Below, piece after piece: positions 34,333 through 46,671 of a stretch of DNA of 64,000 nucleotides. Position 1 is the stretch's first letter, and every line of letters begins with the position of its first letter. The DNA lies in the NCBI GenBank assembly GCA_021018995.1, contig CM037598.1:50731185-50795184 (forward strand). The letters run 5' to 3'. Origin of the DNA: Chloranthus sessilifolius. Taxonomy: Eukaryota; Streptophyta; Magnoliopsida; Chloranthales; Chloranthaceae. Below the pieces are notes generated by a model. It was given only the letters and a program-made list of their open reading frames with translations. It searched no databases and was not told the origin of the DNA. Both the position numbers and the translations under genes were made by a program.

Positions 34333-37049
34333 TGTTGTTCTGTCTTTCGAGACTCTTACTTCTATTTTATTAAGAACAATGGAGATTATAAATCAAGAGT
34401 GGGGAATTGGAGATGGGTCAGTATAGCAAGTCTGAATACACACAGTCCTGCAAGATACAGGGTCTATTATAACAAGTTTTGATAAGTAAGAGTTTGTCAC
34501 ACAGAGAAAATGATCAAGAACCTAAATTGGACAATAATAGTAGGCCTCCAGATCTGGCTACAGATCTGACAATCCTAAAGGAAGGGAATTGGGTGTCACG
34601 ACTACAGTAAATTAATACTAAAGAGGGGAAATTAAGTGCAGCCCTATCCTAAAGAAATAGTTAAACAGAAGATGGTGATGGAGTGTATCAAAATAAAATA
34701 CAAAAATTGGTGAGAAGTAAGTAGGTTGAGCTAGAGTTAATGATGTAATAATGTAACTCATATTTAGTCTGTCTCTGCAGTGGTCCTTGCTGAGATGCTA
34801 TTAATAGCCTCAAAAAGGTATAAGCTCCCAGTTTAACCCATATAATTTGGGGCGCTCTTAGGGCTATACTCTGTCCACTATAATGGTCACAGGGTATCCG
34901 ATAGAGTCTGTCAAATCCCATTAGTTAAACCAAAAATTCCCTAGTCTAATCCAGAAGAGTGGACTGATCATTTCCCCAGCCACTGGACCAGCTCTAGCCA
35001 TGAATACTATTACAGCAGTATGTAATGCCAGTGTTATAAGCTCCCCAGACCTACGCACAGATCTGGCTGACATCCATAGGTATTCCAACCCATAAGATCC
35101 TATGTGCTTTACCAAGTCCAGCGGTACTTGATGTACACAAAAAGGACCATCCAACAGGTTGAATAAGGCTTTAGATTCAACTGGTCATTGCTATAAAATG
35201 CCTGCAATGACTCAGCCTCAAACTGTAATTACTACAAAGAGACCAGATCTTACATCTGATGTCGATTAGGTAAGACAGAGGGGAGCCAGTTACTGTAGAA
35301 ACCTCTTCACAAGGCTCTAGAAGCTCATGTGCAAGGGAAAAGAATCCTCCTCTAACATGTGACTGGACAAAACCTTAGGGCTATACTCTGTCCACTACCA
35401 TGGTCATAGGGTATCCCATTGGTCTGTCCATACCTCAGAGGTCTGAGAAAGAACATGTAAACTGCTACAACCACCATGGTCTGCAGGCCTCCGAGCTCCC
35501 CAGATCTCACTACATATCCAACATTACTTTCCATGTGTCTATCAAACCAAAGGAAATCAGATGGTAAACAATAGATCTACTAGAAACTGAATAGGCTAGT
35601 CCCAAATACATGGATCCTATAGACATCTAAAGAAACCATAAGATCTATAGACTTGATTAAGCATTAAAATAATAGTTCATTGATAACAGCAAAACTTACA
35701 ATGAACTGTCTCTTGGCTACAGCCTATACACAACTGCTCATCCATGATCCCAATGTATACAAAATCTATTACAAGACTGAAATGAAATGAAACCTAGTTG
35801 CTTACAGGAGGATTAACAAACAAGTGTTGAGCAAAGAGAGAAAAAAAAAAAAAAAGAGGTGATCAAACCCTAACCCTAGCCTACTGGAGCTCTCAGCCGA
35901 CAGAGGATGAAGGAAATATGAAAATAAGAAACTCTAAGTACAACATATATACTCTATCAAAATGGCCTTGGCTCTAAAGAGATTAATCCTAATTTTTCTA
36001 CCAGACATGGCACTGTTATAACCCTTGAATGCCTAGAGATATGCACCTCGAAATCTGCACCCCGAGAAGTGTGCCCTAGCCTTGGGAAATTCCCAAAAAG
36101 TCCATCAATTAAAACTAAGAAATGGAGACCACGTGCTTTGCGAGGCTGGTATCAGCTTTTAGCTCATTCACATAGCTGCTTTGCCTTTACGGAGTTGCCT
36201 TTGGCTGGTGGGAAGTGCTTGCTCGCATAGTGAATATTCAATTCGTCGCATAGTTCCTTTCTTATACGCTCTCATGAGATTATCCGAGTACTAGACTTCT
36301 AGCACACTAGAGCTTGAAGCTCTCTCAGAAAATCTTGATGCGAAAGCTTGAGCTCTCTCTCGCTAAGTACTTGTGCAGTTATGCTCCTGTGCTTGCATAG
36401 TCAATGGTAAGGCTTTAGAGTGCACGAGATCTGCATGAAGAGAATTCTAGGCGTCTCTCTCATCCAGGGCTACGCGAGAACTACGCTACGTGACATTCTA
36501 TTCAATGTACATATGGACTCGCTGGGTTCTTTGCGCGGTCTCTTTGAGGCTTAATCTCCGCGAGAGCGTCACGAGGGTAAATTTTGAGAGTTTTAGCTTG
36601 CGAGATCTTCGCGAGGTCATTTTGGCTGTCCTCCTGACTGCACGACGTATCTACATGAGGGACTCTTCCACTGCATGTTTAGCTTTGTGAGGAAGCTCCT
36701 CAACTCTGTGAGGTTTATCTTTTGCTACTCTGGTGATTGCACTTGCTGCTGTCGCAATCTTCTCCTTTCATAGCTATCTTCATTCATCTGCTAGACTTTG
36801 GTCAATGATGATCAGCAACAATGACTCACCATGGTGAGCACTACCAAGGTGTTCCATCAGGCTTTGTCTCAGTTGTCATCTTTGAGTGCATTCTCTCTCT
36901 CTTTTGAGCTAAAAAGCAAGGAGTTTGTATTAAGCTGCATATTTTATTGCTAACTACAAAACACACTTAACAAATGGTTATTAGTCTGCTTTAAGGTCCA
37001 GCAAAGGGTAAGTTAAGAAGTGAAAAGTGATACTTTTCAGTGAATAATA
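34333..37049 (-). repeat. E1 5' LTR
   Basis: Matches 20326-23057 end to end; the terminal GAATAACA reads GAATAATA here. Contains stem-loops at 34866-34897 and 35383-35414, a telo-box (35863-35880), TATA (about 35941-35957) and the CGCGAG array (36120-36760). No gene inside. Confidence 0.92.
36120..36760 (-). repeat. CGCGAG palindrome array, E1 5' LTR U3
   Basis: Counterpart of 22130-22770 (for example TACGCGAGAACTACG near 36472, TGCGCGGTC near 36532, CCGCGAGAGCGTC near 36558, TGCGAGATCTTCGCGAGG near 36599). Confidence 0.82.
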
Positions 37050-37702
37050 TTGCGCGAGGACATTTCTGGAGCTCTCTCTCCTCCTTAACCACGCAAGTAC
37101 TTCACAAGTTTGTTATTGTTCTTTGCATAGATTAGCTTTGCGAGATAGTGCACACAGCTGACATGAAACTTGTTCCTCACGAGAGCTTCGCGAGCTGGAT
37201 TTCTGAAGGTTTAGTGCGCGACAGCTTCGCGAGTTCACTGAGTGTTGGTTGCAGCTAAAGTGCGCGACTGCTTTGCGAGTTCTCTTGTGCTACATATCTT
37301 AGCTGCACGACATAACTCTGATGCGGGCTTAGCCACGCGAGGCAGCACCTCTACTGTGTGAGATAACACATTTTCTCCTCTTATGCACTGCAGTTGCTGT
37401 TGTTGCATCTCTCTCCACTTACATCCAGATTTCTCACATCTGTTGAACTTCTTGGGTCCACTTTGACATGCAAACTAGGCACCATGGTGTGTACCACGAT
37501 GATGTTTCATCAGTCTTTGGCTCAGTTGTCATCTCTTGCTTGGATTCTCTCTCTTCTTGGTACCAAAGGTATAGATTTTATGTTAAGTTGTACAATTTAT
37601 TACTAACTACAAAACACACTAAACAAAGGATTATTAGACAGCTACAAGGTGTAGCAAAGGCCGGGTTAAGTGGTGAAAAGTAATACTTTTCAGTGAATAA
37701 CA
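37050..37702 (-). repeat. E2 3' LTR, proximal part with rest of CGCGAG array
   Basis: Starts in the array (TTGCGCGAGG) and contains further copies to about 37370 (TTCGCGAGTTC near 37225, CTTTGCGAG near 37272). It ends GAATAACA at 37702, followed by the PPT. With 18219-20325 it makes a 2.76-kb LTR. Confidence 0.88.
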
Positions 37703-39495
37703 CACCCCAAACCTAATCTTTGCTAGTCCTTGAGCAAAAGAAAAATTAAAAGAACTATTCTAAGAATGTAAATACCAATTTTCTAGGGAGCACAGATGCA
37801 TTTAACTTATGCATCAAGCCTTTTAAACCCCTAGGTGATCCCTAGTGGAGGAGTGAAGTCTCCTGAGGATTTTCAGTGAAGGTACCCACAAACTTCTCAA
37901 TGAAACAGTTAACAAAAGTACAACATCACCAAATCAGCATTCAAAACTTGGAGCATCAGTTCACCTTTGATTCAAAATGTGAGGAATTTCAACAAATGGT
38001 ATGCACAGACCATTAACTCGTTAAAAACTCTTACATGTATGCATACTATTTCCAATCAGCTTACAATAAGAGAAATAACATGTTTATGTCAGTACTGAGC
38101 TCACTATTAATTCAAATATTAGGTTTAGGCAATGCCCAATACATTCACTATCTGACCCAATGCTTACCAGGGTAGTCTCTCACAAAGAACTTTGAGGGTT
38201 TTCATTTTCTCACAAGCTCAAGAGCAGTTACAGTCTCTAAATGGGTCTGCAAGCATAATCATAGGCAAAGCTCTTAAATTCTTGTATCATTGGTTATTTC
38301 TCACCATAGATTAGACAACTCCTCATCTCCACATAATAGCTCATTCAACTTAGGATCACAAGGTATTATGATCCTCTTATTTTTACTTTTTTCAGTGAAA
38401 TTTCCTCTTGACTCCTCTCTTCCTTTTCATTATATTTTTTTCTATATTTCTTTTGGATAAGTTTTTCATTTTTTTTTGTTTTTATTTTTCTGAAATGCCA
38501 TCCTCTCCCCAGTTGCTACACTGTTATCCTCCTTTTGTGTTTCTTTTCCATTCACCAAATGTTGACCCTAACTTGTCCATCTTCAACTCCTTCTCCTTTA
38601 CCTTCTGAATTTTCAAAGTGGGGGTAGGTTTGAATCAGGTCCACAGGTTTAGGTGCAAGTACTCAGGTGTATTTTGAAGAAAACTAAAAATTAAGGCTCA
38701 AAAGGTGTAATCGCAAAGGCAGTTTACTAGGTTTGGTATGTTTAAGCTTAAACTGTCCAAGAGAAGGCCTTGATCCTTTCCCAAATTTCATGGGTACTAT
38801 CAGCTGCCTCAACTTGGAGATGCCAAACTTCTAGTGAGGACATTGACTGAGCCAGTCCTTAGAGTAAAAAGAATTGCCTCAGTCACTCCTCAAAGAGAAA
38901 AAAATTCTTGTAGGCCCAAATCTCACTAGGTTTGGTCTTTTATTGAACTCATAGGCATGTCCTTACCTTTTTCTCTCTTTAAAGGTTCACTAAGTGCTGA
39001 CAGAAGTGAGTTTTCTTGATGTTCACCTCATGAAAATATTAAAATTTAAAAGTTTTTAATGCCTAAAGGTCTGTAAAATTTTTACATTTCCTCATTTTCA
39101 AAGTTTCTTAGGTGAACTTAGCTATATTCCTATCTTATTTCCTTAGTTCTGCTGCACTTAGGTTAACTACCTCATTGGCAAACCTTGCCACACCCCCAAA
39201 CCTATGAGGAGCAATGTCCTCAGTGATTCAAAGATAAAATTTGTGTGTAGCAAGGTTTGTTGGGAAAATGAAAGGACATAAAATAAAGTAACAGTAATAA
39301 ACAAAATACACAAACTATTAACACAAACAAATAAACATAAACAGCAGAAAAGAAGGAGACCAAACAAACTTTACATAAAAGCTACCAAAGAGAAATTTCA
39401 TTTATAACACAGAAATATGTACAATGCAAGGGAAAATAACTGTAAAAAGATTTTACAAAACATCCTTACTAACTACATGTACAAATCTAATCATC
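37703..39495 (-). other. E2 3' region with PPT and internal PPT-like motif
   Basis: Terminal PPT at 37703-37717 (minus AGGTTTGGGGTG). The internal PPT-like motif is at 39193-39203 (minus AGGTTTGGGGG), flanked by hairpins TGGCAAACCTTGCCA (39176-39190) and GAGGAGCAATGTCCTC (39206-39221). Between them is T/A-rich noncoding sequence homologous to the E1 3' region. No gene seen. Confidence 0.7.
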
Positions 39496-42400
39496 TTAAT
39501 CTTCTGCTGCTTCAGCCTTGACTTGGACTCCTTTTCCTTTTGCTTTCTTAGGTGGTGGACTGGCTGGAGGGGCAGTGGCAAGAGGGGTAGTCTCAGCAGC
39601 TTGTGCATGCTCTCTGGCAGTCATTTCAGAAACTCTTCTTTCAAGTGTTTTTGCCTTCTTTTCAGCAAGCTCAACTCTACTTTCATCCAGTTCCCTGGTG
39701 GCCTTTGTGACCTCTTTGGAAGCAACTAACCTTTTCTTGAGTGCATCTGCTCTCATTTTCTCTATGGCTATAGTATGTTGTTGAGCTTCAAATAGCCTCA
39801 ACATATGTTTTCAGCCCTTTGATATTCTCAGTATTGAAACTTTGGAATCCAGCTCCATTTGATGTATCTTTGCTTCATAGGGCATCTTGATTGAGGTTCT
39901 GAGGTCAATCATGCCTCTAAAGACATCATTTTTAAGGTATGAGTTATTTTACATGGCATATAGGAGGGTTAAGTATGGAGGTATGTAAAAGAAAAAAGGC
40001 AGGTAGGATGTGTTGCTCAGCACTGGAAGAAGGGCCAGCCAGTAATGGTGAAGGGATGGATGATGGCATGCATAGGGGGATGCAGAGGGTAAAGGCTGAG
40101 GGACTGGAAGTTCAAGCTCAGTGATGTCTATTACCTCAGGGTCAGTTTGGGTTGGAATGGAGGAGGTGGGGATTAGGTTGTCCACATGGTAGCATTAGAT
40201 GTTGCTACTACAGGTGGGATTTCAGGTTGAGGTTCTAGTTCAGGTTAAGGGTCTGTTTGGGTGGAGGCATTTGTAAGTAGAATTGGAGGGATAATGGGAA
40301 CATCTAAGGTTAAGGGTTGGGGAGAATGGGGTGGAGTAGGTAAATGGGTGGGTGTAGGGATAGGTGGCTATTGTGATGATTGGGTTAAGTTGGATAAGGT
40401 TGATTGGATGGATGCCAAATTGTTATGAATGGAGGCCTAGCTTTTGAGGGTGGAGTTCATGGTTTGAAGGGTGGGCTCCATGGATATATGGGACTGGGTG
40501 TTGGCCATCACTTGGGATTGAAGGGAGAGGAGTAGGTTAAGGATTTGGGGTAGGGGGTTAGGGGTGATAGGGGCTGTGGGCTAGATGGGTGGAATTGATT
40601 GAAATAGGGAGGTGGGTGCATGATGAATGTTTGTTGGCTATGTAGAATCTAAAAGAGGGGTAAAATGGGGACGGTGAGGTGAGTCTGGGAGAGGGGTGAA
40701 CTCATAATTGATTTTTCCTATGATAGAGGACATCTTAGCTGAGTACCCCTTAGATGCCAAGGGGTCATGGGAAGGGGAAAAAGGATGGAGTGGCCCAAGG
40801 GTTCAAATATATCAGGTTCAAAGGGTGCAGTGGGCTGATGTGAGGTAGCTGGAGAGCTGTGAGGTATTTCATAGATTTGAGGCTCAGGTTCAAAGACTTG
40901 GGCTGGTGAGCGTGGATTGATTTCAATAGTTGGGTCTAGTATGGCTGTGATTTCTGGGGTAGGGATAGTCTGGGAAATGTTGGTGGGTTGGATTTTTCTG
41001 TGGGTTTTGGATTTTTTCCTTTTTCTATATGTAGTTTGCACTGGTGGGTTGGGGTGAGCTGGGTAAGTAGTTAAGGGTACAAATATGGGTAAAGATAAAG
41101 GAATGGTCTCAGTATGTATGGTGGATGTAGGAGATGTAGTGATGGCTGAGGTGGTAGGTAAAATTGGTTGTGGTAGAGGTGATGGAACTATGGGGGGTTG
41201 TGGGGCTGGGGTTGAGGTAGTAGGTGTAAATGTTGGGCATACTAATGCTACCGTGGTGGTTGGCATGGGAATGGAAGTGGTTATGGAAGGGTTGGCTGGC
41301 AAAGCAGAGGTTGAAGGAATGGCTGCAGAGGTGACCACAGAAGTAGCAGCAGCTACTTCCTGAATTGTGGGGGCTACTTGAGCTAGCAACTCCTCCTTTT
41401 TCTTCCTCTTCTTCTCAATGAGAATACCACTAATCCCCCATTTCTTTCTTCCACTTTTGCTGAGGGCCAAGGTAATAGTCTTCTTATCCATCTAAAATTG
41501 GTATCCCCTAACTTCAGTAAGGCTGTAATAAGCCTATAGTAGGGAAGTGAATGGGTTGCTCCTTATGTACGTTCTCATTTATATCCTTCATTCCCTCAAA
41601 AATTAGCTTGGCTGCATCTATATAGTGGTTCATGTGGAAGGAGTAAAGTGCATCAGCAAAGAGAGACCTCCTCTCCTGCTGATGCCTAGAGTAGTAAACA
41701 TTCTTCCTCAGCACCCCATCCATAAATCTCAGGTTAGGGTGCAAATCTCTCTTCCTAATGGATACCCCTGAGGCTGTGATCCCTCCAATCAACTCCTTAG
41801 CCATTTCTGGGATTGTTGCTATCAATAGAGGCCCAAAGCCACACTCAAGATTATACTTAGCTGGTATCCCAAGTATCTCAACTATTGTAGCCTGATTGAA
41901 TAGCATTTCAAATTTGTTTATTAGCACCAGCAATGCAGGGTTCCCATCATCCCCAGTCTTCACTCTTATATTTTGATAAAACAACTGCACTAGTCTAGGG
42001 AAGACTAGCTGCAGTGGGGGCCTCAATAGGGGCAACAGAGAGGCTTTGGATAAGTAGGCAATGGAGGCAGCTGTCTCTGGTAGGTCCTTAAGAAAACCTT
42101 GTCAAAAATAGTCTTTGCCTGAAGCTTAATTGAAGCCACCAATTCAGAAGGGACCCTGAGGTACTCATTATCTTCCTCTTCCTCAAGGGAAACCTCAGCG
42201 ACCTCATGGGCTACACCCTTGCCCTTTTTCTACTTTTTAATGGATTTCTTAGGGCTTTTGGCAGGTGGGTGGTCTCTGGCCCTCTTCTTAGGAGCAGACT
42301 TTTTCGTTTGAACTTGGGCATCTGAGACCACATACTTGGCCTTCTTCATAGGGGCTGCCCTCTTCTTGGTTTGCTACACTTGGGGCTCAACAGTGGGAGG

Positions 42401-42532
42401 AGGTATCTCAGAGGTCTCCATAGGGGAGACCTCTACAATCCTCACATATTTGTGTGTGGCCACAGGGCTGCCACTAGGTGGGGGGTTTAGCATGGAAGCT
42501 AGTGCGTCAATGAATTTCAAACCTGTGGCCAT
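39496..42532 (-). pseudogene. E2 accessory ORF (aORF), decayed
   Basis: The ATG at 42532-42530 opens MATGLKFIDALASMLN. Three Lys/Arg clusters (KKRAAPMKKAK, KKSAPKKRARD, KSPKKSIKK) look like nuclear localisation signals. The conserved domain (42035-41514) carries VFPRLVQLFYQN, NPALLVLINKF, RHQQERRSLFADALYSF and AAKLIFEGMKDI, matching element B's accessory ORF. Next is a long Thr/Pro/Ser-rich region (41491-40718), and the C-terminus (39804-39496) is a predicted coiled coil (EKMRADALKKRL, ELAEKKAKTLERRV) ending in a Lys-rich tail. Frames change and stops intervene, so it is a pseudogene; the ends are approximate. Related to plant 'putative transposon protein' regions of some Athila elements, function unknown. 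Confidence 0.72.
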
Positions 42533-42534
42533 GG

Positions 42535-42678
42535 CTATAAAAATTTCTCAAAATTAGGGCTTTAAACTCCCAAAGTGTGTAATGCACACTTCAAAAATAA
42601 AATTACACCCTAAGTCCTCCCTATTTAACACTTAAAATAGTAGCCAATCAAACTAGATGAGAGTGTGAAAAATCTTAC
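42535..42678 (-). other. Putative 5'-UTR intron of E2 aORF
   Basis: Minus strand donor TTG|GTAAGATTTTT and acceptor TTTTTATAG|CC sit directly before the ATG (144 bp, A/T-rich). Upstream is a pyrimidine-rich leader (CTTCTCTCTCCCTTCATTC), typical of plant 5' UTRs. Not confirmed. Confidence 0.5.
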
Positions 42679-42914
42679 CAACTGAAAGATAGGGTTCCAC
42701 TTCAATTGTGGCACAATGGATCAAATCCCCCCAAATCGAGTTCAAAGTAACCAGGAGGTGATGCGGAACACAATTGTAGGAGGAAATTTGCTGAGTTGGA
42801 GTGGATTAGGCTATAGAAAAGAATGAAGGGAGAGAGAAGCTCGGTCTTGTGCAATGGAAGTTAGGGAAAAGAGACATGAAATAATGAAAATGAAAAATTG
42901 TAGGGTTTAATAGT

Positions 42915-43520
42915 GTGATCCCGTGCCTCGCGCTGCTGTTGCCAGGTACTCGCAAAGCTATATTTTCTCGTGCGGTAAACATTCAATCTCGTGAGAAGTG
43001 CAGTCGCCAAGAAGAAAGATGCCTTGCGAGGACAGATTTAGAAGCCCTATGCATCTCGCAAGGTCATTCGCGGAGCTGATTCTATAATTAAGTCACCGAG
43101 AGGGCAGGTGGATCACTCGCACAGTTGAAGCAAAGAACCTCGCGAAGAAAATATATTCAGTGACTCTCAGAAGTTCGCTCGTGAGGCTCTCGCGAAGTAC
43201 AATGTGCTTGATTTCTGTTCTTCGCACAGCTCCATGTTACTGCCAAGGTAAAGCCTCATGAGGTCATTATTAGGCTTTAGCAGGTGCCTTTTGCTCAAGA
43301 AGCTCTCGCGTAGTATAACATGTGTGATTCCTAATTGGCGCACAGCTCATTGTCATGAAAAAGGGGTAACCTCACGAGGATTCATCTTTTGTTTCCTTCA
43401 AGCAATTCACTCACGCGGCTCTCACGAGGCAACACAAGTCATTATCTAGCCCCACGAGATAGCCTAAAGTTGACTCGTGAGTGTAAAATATATGCCTTTT
43501 AGCCTCTCGAGAAAGTAAAA
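42915..43520 (-). promoter_or_regulatory. Internal CGCGAG array in E2, before its aORF
   Basis: Around twenty degenerate copies: CCTCGCGCTG (42926), TACTCGCAAAG (42946), CTTGCGAGG (43023), ATCTCGCAAGG (43053), CTCGCACAG (43113), CCTCGCGAAG (43129), TCTCGCGAAG (43188) and CTCTCGCGTAG (43303). Same motif as the E2 LTR. Promoter role is inferred from the leader, putative intron and aORF that follow on the minus strand. Confidence 0.75.
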
Positions 43521-43966
43521 CTCACTCTTTATCTCTGCTTGCACACTGGCTTGTGCATGTACACTGGCATGCACCTATCAATTGTGCATCAGCACCAACT
43601 CCTTCACAAGTAATTCATTTCATCACGCTAATTGCATGCCCATTACCAACATATGTACATCAAAAACTTAAAATGCTAAAGATTTTCTATTAAATCAGAT
43701 TCATGGCATTTATAATGACAACACCTCAACCACACAGCAGCAATAGACATGCACCTCAACATCCGATTTATGCACATTAAATTCAGATGACAAACATGCA
43801 CATAATACTATAAACACAACTCAAAATAGAATAAAACAAAATAGGCAAATCAACATCACAATAAAAATACTACATGACAGATTTTAAGCAAAATAAAACA
43901 CACCAAAATTTTCAACAAACATGGTACAAACTTTACAAAACTATGGATCACTAATCAGTGGGAGGT
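43521..43966 (-). other. Spacer between E2 integrase and internal array
   Basis: A/C-rich noncoding sequence with scattered TGCAT and TGCACC words; no gene seen. Confidence 0.4.
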
Positions 43967-45300
43967 TTATGTAGGTGAATGGTCTGAGGAGGCTCCACTG
44001 AATTTTCTATATAAATTTTTAGCCTTCGACCATTCACTTACATGATCTGCCCAGACATAGGATCCAAGATCTCCACAGCACCAGATGGTGAGGCATGGAT
44101 GATAGTGTAAGGTCCATCCCATATGGATTTTAACTTTCCTGGAAATAGCTTTAATTTGGAGTTGAATAGCCAAACCTTCGTATCAGCATTGAAGTCCAAC
44201 CTCATTAGCTTCTTATCAAAGAATTCCCTTGATCTCTCCTTGTAAATTCTAACATTTGCATAGGCTTCCAGTCTCAACTCATCCAGCTCAGACATTTGTA
44301 ATTTCCTATGAGAACCAGCAGTAGTTAGGTGAAAATTTAGTGTTTTGATAGCCCAATAGGCTTTGTGCTCTAACTCTACTGGTAGGTGGCAAGCCTTGCC
44401 ATAAACCAACCTAAATGGTGACATGCCAATAGGGGTCTTATAGGTAGTCCTATAATCCCACAAAGCATCATTTAGCTTTTGTGCTCAATCCTTTCTATAT
44501 GTCCTCACAGTTTTCTCCAAGATATGTTTGATCTCCCTATTGAAAATTTCAACTTGCCCACTTGTTTGTGGGTGGTAGGGAGTTGCAATTTTATGAGTAA
44601 CAAAATACTTTTTGAGCAGGTTCTCAAAAGGCCTGTTCCAGAAATGACTCCCCCCATCACTAATAATAGCTCTAGAGGAGCCAAATCTTGAGAAGATATT
44701 GTCCTTCAAAATTTTAAGGACAACTATGTGGTCATTGTTCCTTGTGGCAATGGCTTCCACCCATTTGGACATATAGTCCGCTACCACAAGTATGAAGTTG
44801 AAGCCCATAGAAGGAGGAAAGGGGCCCATGAAATCAATGCCCCAGACGTCAAAAAGTTCTACCACAAGGATGGGCTGCAATGACATTGAATCTTTCTTGG
44901 AAATGTCTCCCAACCTTTGACATCTTTCACATGCTTTGAAATGTATGTATGCATCTTTGAATAAAGACGGCCAATAAAACCCACATTGCAAAACTTTTGC
45001 AGCTATCTTTTTGCTACTAAAGTGACCTCGACAGGCTTGCTCATGGCACATAAAAAGAATGTCGTGGAACTCACTTTTAGGCAGACATCTCCTAACAACC
45101 TGATCTGCACAATCCTTATATAGGTATGGATCCTCCCATAGAAAATGTTTGATCTGAGAGGAAAATAGGTCTTTATCCATCTTGGACTAGTGAGGGGGGA
45201 TCCCACCAACAGTATGAAAATTCACAATGTGTGCAAACAAGGGCACACTAGACTGTATAGCAAATAATTGCTCATCTGGGAACAATTCATTGACAGGTGC
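43967..45300 (-). pseudogene. pol: E2 integrase
   Basis: The zinc finger is intact (H in MCHEQACRGH and CERC, about 45050-44915). All three catalytic residues are present: [20 protein letters not shown] and GQVEIFNREIK. Frame is interrupted by one stop near 44485 and a frameshift near 44170. The C-terminal part holds [18 protein letters not shown] and [11 protein letters not shown]. The catalytic core is better preserved than in E1 (no D-to-E change). Confidence 0.9.
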
Positions 45301-46671
45301 TGCTACACATTCTTCCAAAATAATTCTAGAGAGGTGGCCAGCCACTACATTCTCAACTCCTTTCTTATCCTTGATCTCAAGATCAAACTCCTACAACAGG
45401 AGGATCAATCTGATCAGGGCTGAGTGATCAGTAAAAATAATAATTTTAGACCCCAGCAAGTAGGGTTTAAAATCTTGTCCACAGAAAACACCACAGCCAC
45501 CAACTCCTTCTCAGTGGTAGTGTAATTGAGCTGAGCTTTAGCTAGTGTTTTGCTGACATAATAAATCACTGCTGACAGCTTATCTTTTCTCTGTCCTAAA
45601 ATAGCACCTATGACCAAGTCTGATGCATCACACATCAATTCAAAAGGGAGTGAGTAATCTAGGGCTTGGATTATAGGAGCAATGGTAAGGCACTTTTTTA
45701 AGATCTCAAAGGCCTCAAGGCACTCAGCAAAAAATTCAAATGGCACATCATGACACAGCAGGCGGCACAATGGCTTTGTAATTTTGCTGAAGTCCTTAAT
45801 GAACCTCCTGTAAAATCCAACATGTCCTAAGAAGGATTTGATATTCTTGACACTCTTGGGTTGGGGCAGATGTAAAATCAGGTCCACTTTAGCCTTGTCA
45901 ACCTCTATTCCTCTGTAAGAGACGTCATGGCCTAACACAACTCCTTATGTCACCATAAAGTGGCTCTTTCCCCAGCTTAGGACCAAATTGGTCTCCTCAC
46001 ATCTTTGTAAAACTAGGTCAAGGTGACTCAAGCATTGGCTAAAGTTGTCCCCATAAACTGAGAAATCATCCATGAAGATTTTCATAAATTTATCAATCAT
46101 ATCAGAAAAAATTACATACATGCACCTCTAAAATGTGGCTGGGGCATTGCACAATCCAAAAGGCATCCCTCCTGTAAGCAAAGGTGCCAAAGGGACATGT
46201 GAAAGTAGTTTTTTCTTGATCTTGAGGATAAACAGGGATTTGGTTATACCCTAAATATCCATCAAGAAAGCAGTAAAATGCTTTCCCAGCCAGCTTATCC
46301 AGAATTTGGTCTATGAAAGGGAGGGGGAAGTGGTCTTTCCTAGTTTTGGAGTTGAATTTTCTGTAATCAATGCAAACTCTCCAGCCAGTGGCCTCTTTGG
46401 CTGACATCAACTCCCCAGAATCAGAAGTAACAACTATTATGCCTGACTTTTTAGGTACCACCTGGATAGGTGACACCCACTCTGAATCTGAAATGGGGTA
46501 AATTACCCTAACATCCAAAAGTTTTACAATCTCTTTCAAGACCACCTCTTGCATGTGAGAGTTAAGCTTCTTCTGCATCACCTTTGAGGGTTTTGCACCC
46601 TCTTCCAAGTGAATTATATGCATGCAAACTAAGGCATTAATTCCCCCTAGATCAGCTATTGTCCACCCCAT
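45301..46671 (-). pseudogene. pol: E2 reverse transcriptase and RNase H
   Basis: RT blocks WVSPIQVVPKKSG, WRVCIDYRKFNSKTRKDH and FLDGYLGYNQIPV are followed by a frameshift near 46165. The catalytic FMDD (IFMDDFSVYG, about 46070) has both Asp. RNase H begins MCDASDLVIGAILGQ and TTTEKELVAVVF, then shifts frame near 45470. At about 45418 a deletion removes the stretch equivalent to E1's [13 protein letters not shown], joining DHSA to LIR. The protein is therefore defective. Confidence 0.88.

Larger units (their letters stand above)
20326..37049 (-). mobile_element. E1: Athila-like retrotransposon inside E2's 3' LTR
   Basis: Full structure on the minus strand: 5' LTR 34333-37049, PBS, gag, protease, RT, RNase H, integrase, CGCGAG array, aORF remnant (with a solo LTR inside), 3' region, PPT, 3' LTR 20326-23057. 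LTRs start TGTTATTCACTG and end GAACAACA. Flanks CTGCA (20321-20325) and TTGCG (37050-37054) differ only by C/T and G/A transitions, consistent with an original CTGCG duplication. Coding frame is well kept, so it looks younger than E2, as the nesting requires. Confidence 0.92.

Noticed and set aside
39424..39804. Plus-strand ORFs opposite the coiled-coil region
   Set aside because: Antisense shadows of the coiled-coil end of E2's aORF (39804-39496).
41085..41363. Plus-strand Gly/Val-rich ORF
   Set aside because: It is the antisense of the Pro/Thr-rich stretch of E2's aORF; its composition is explained by that.
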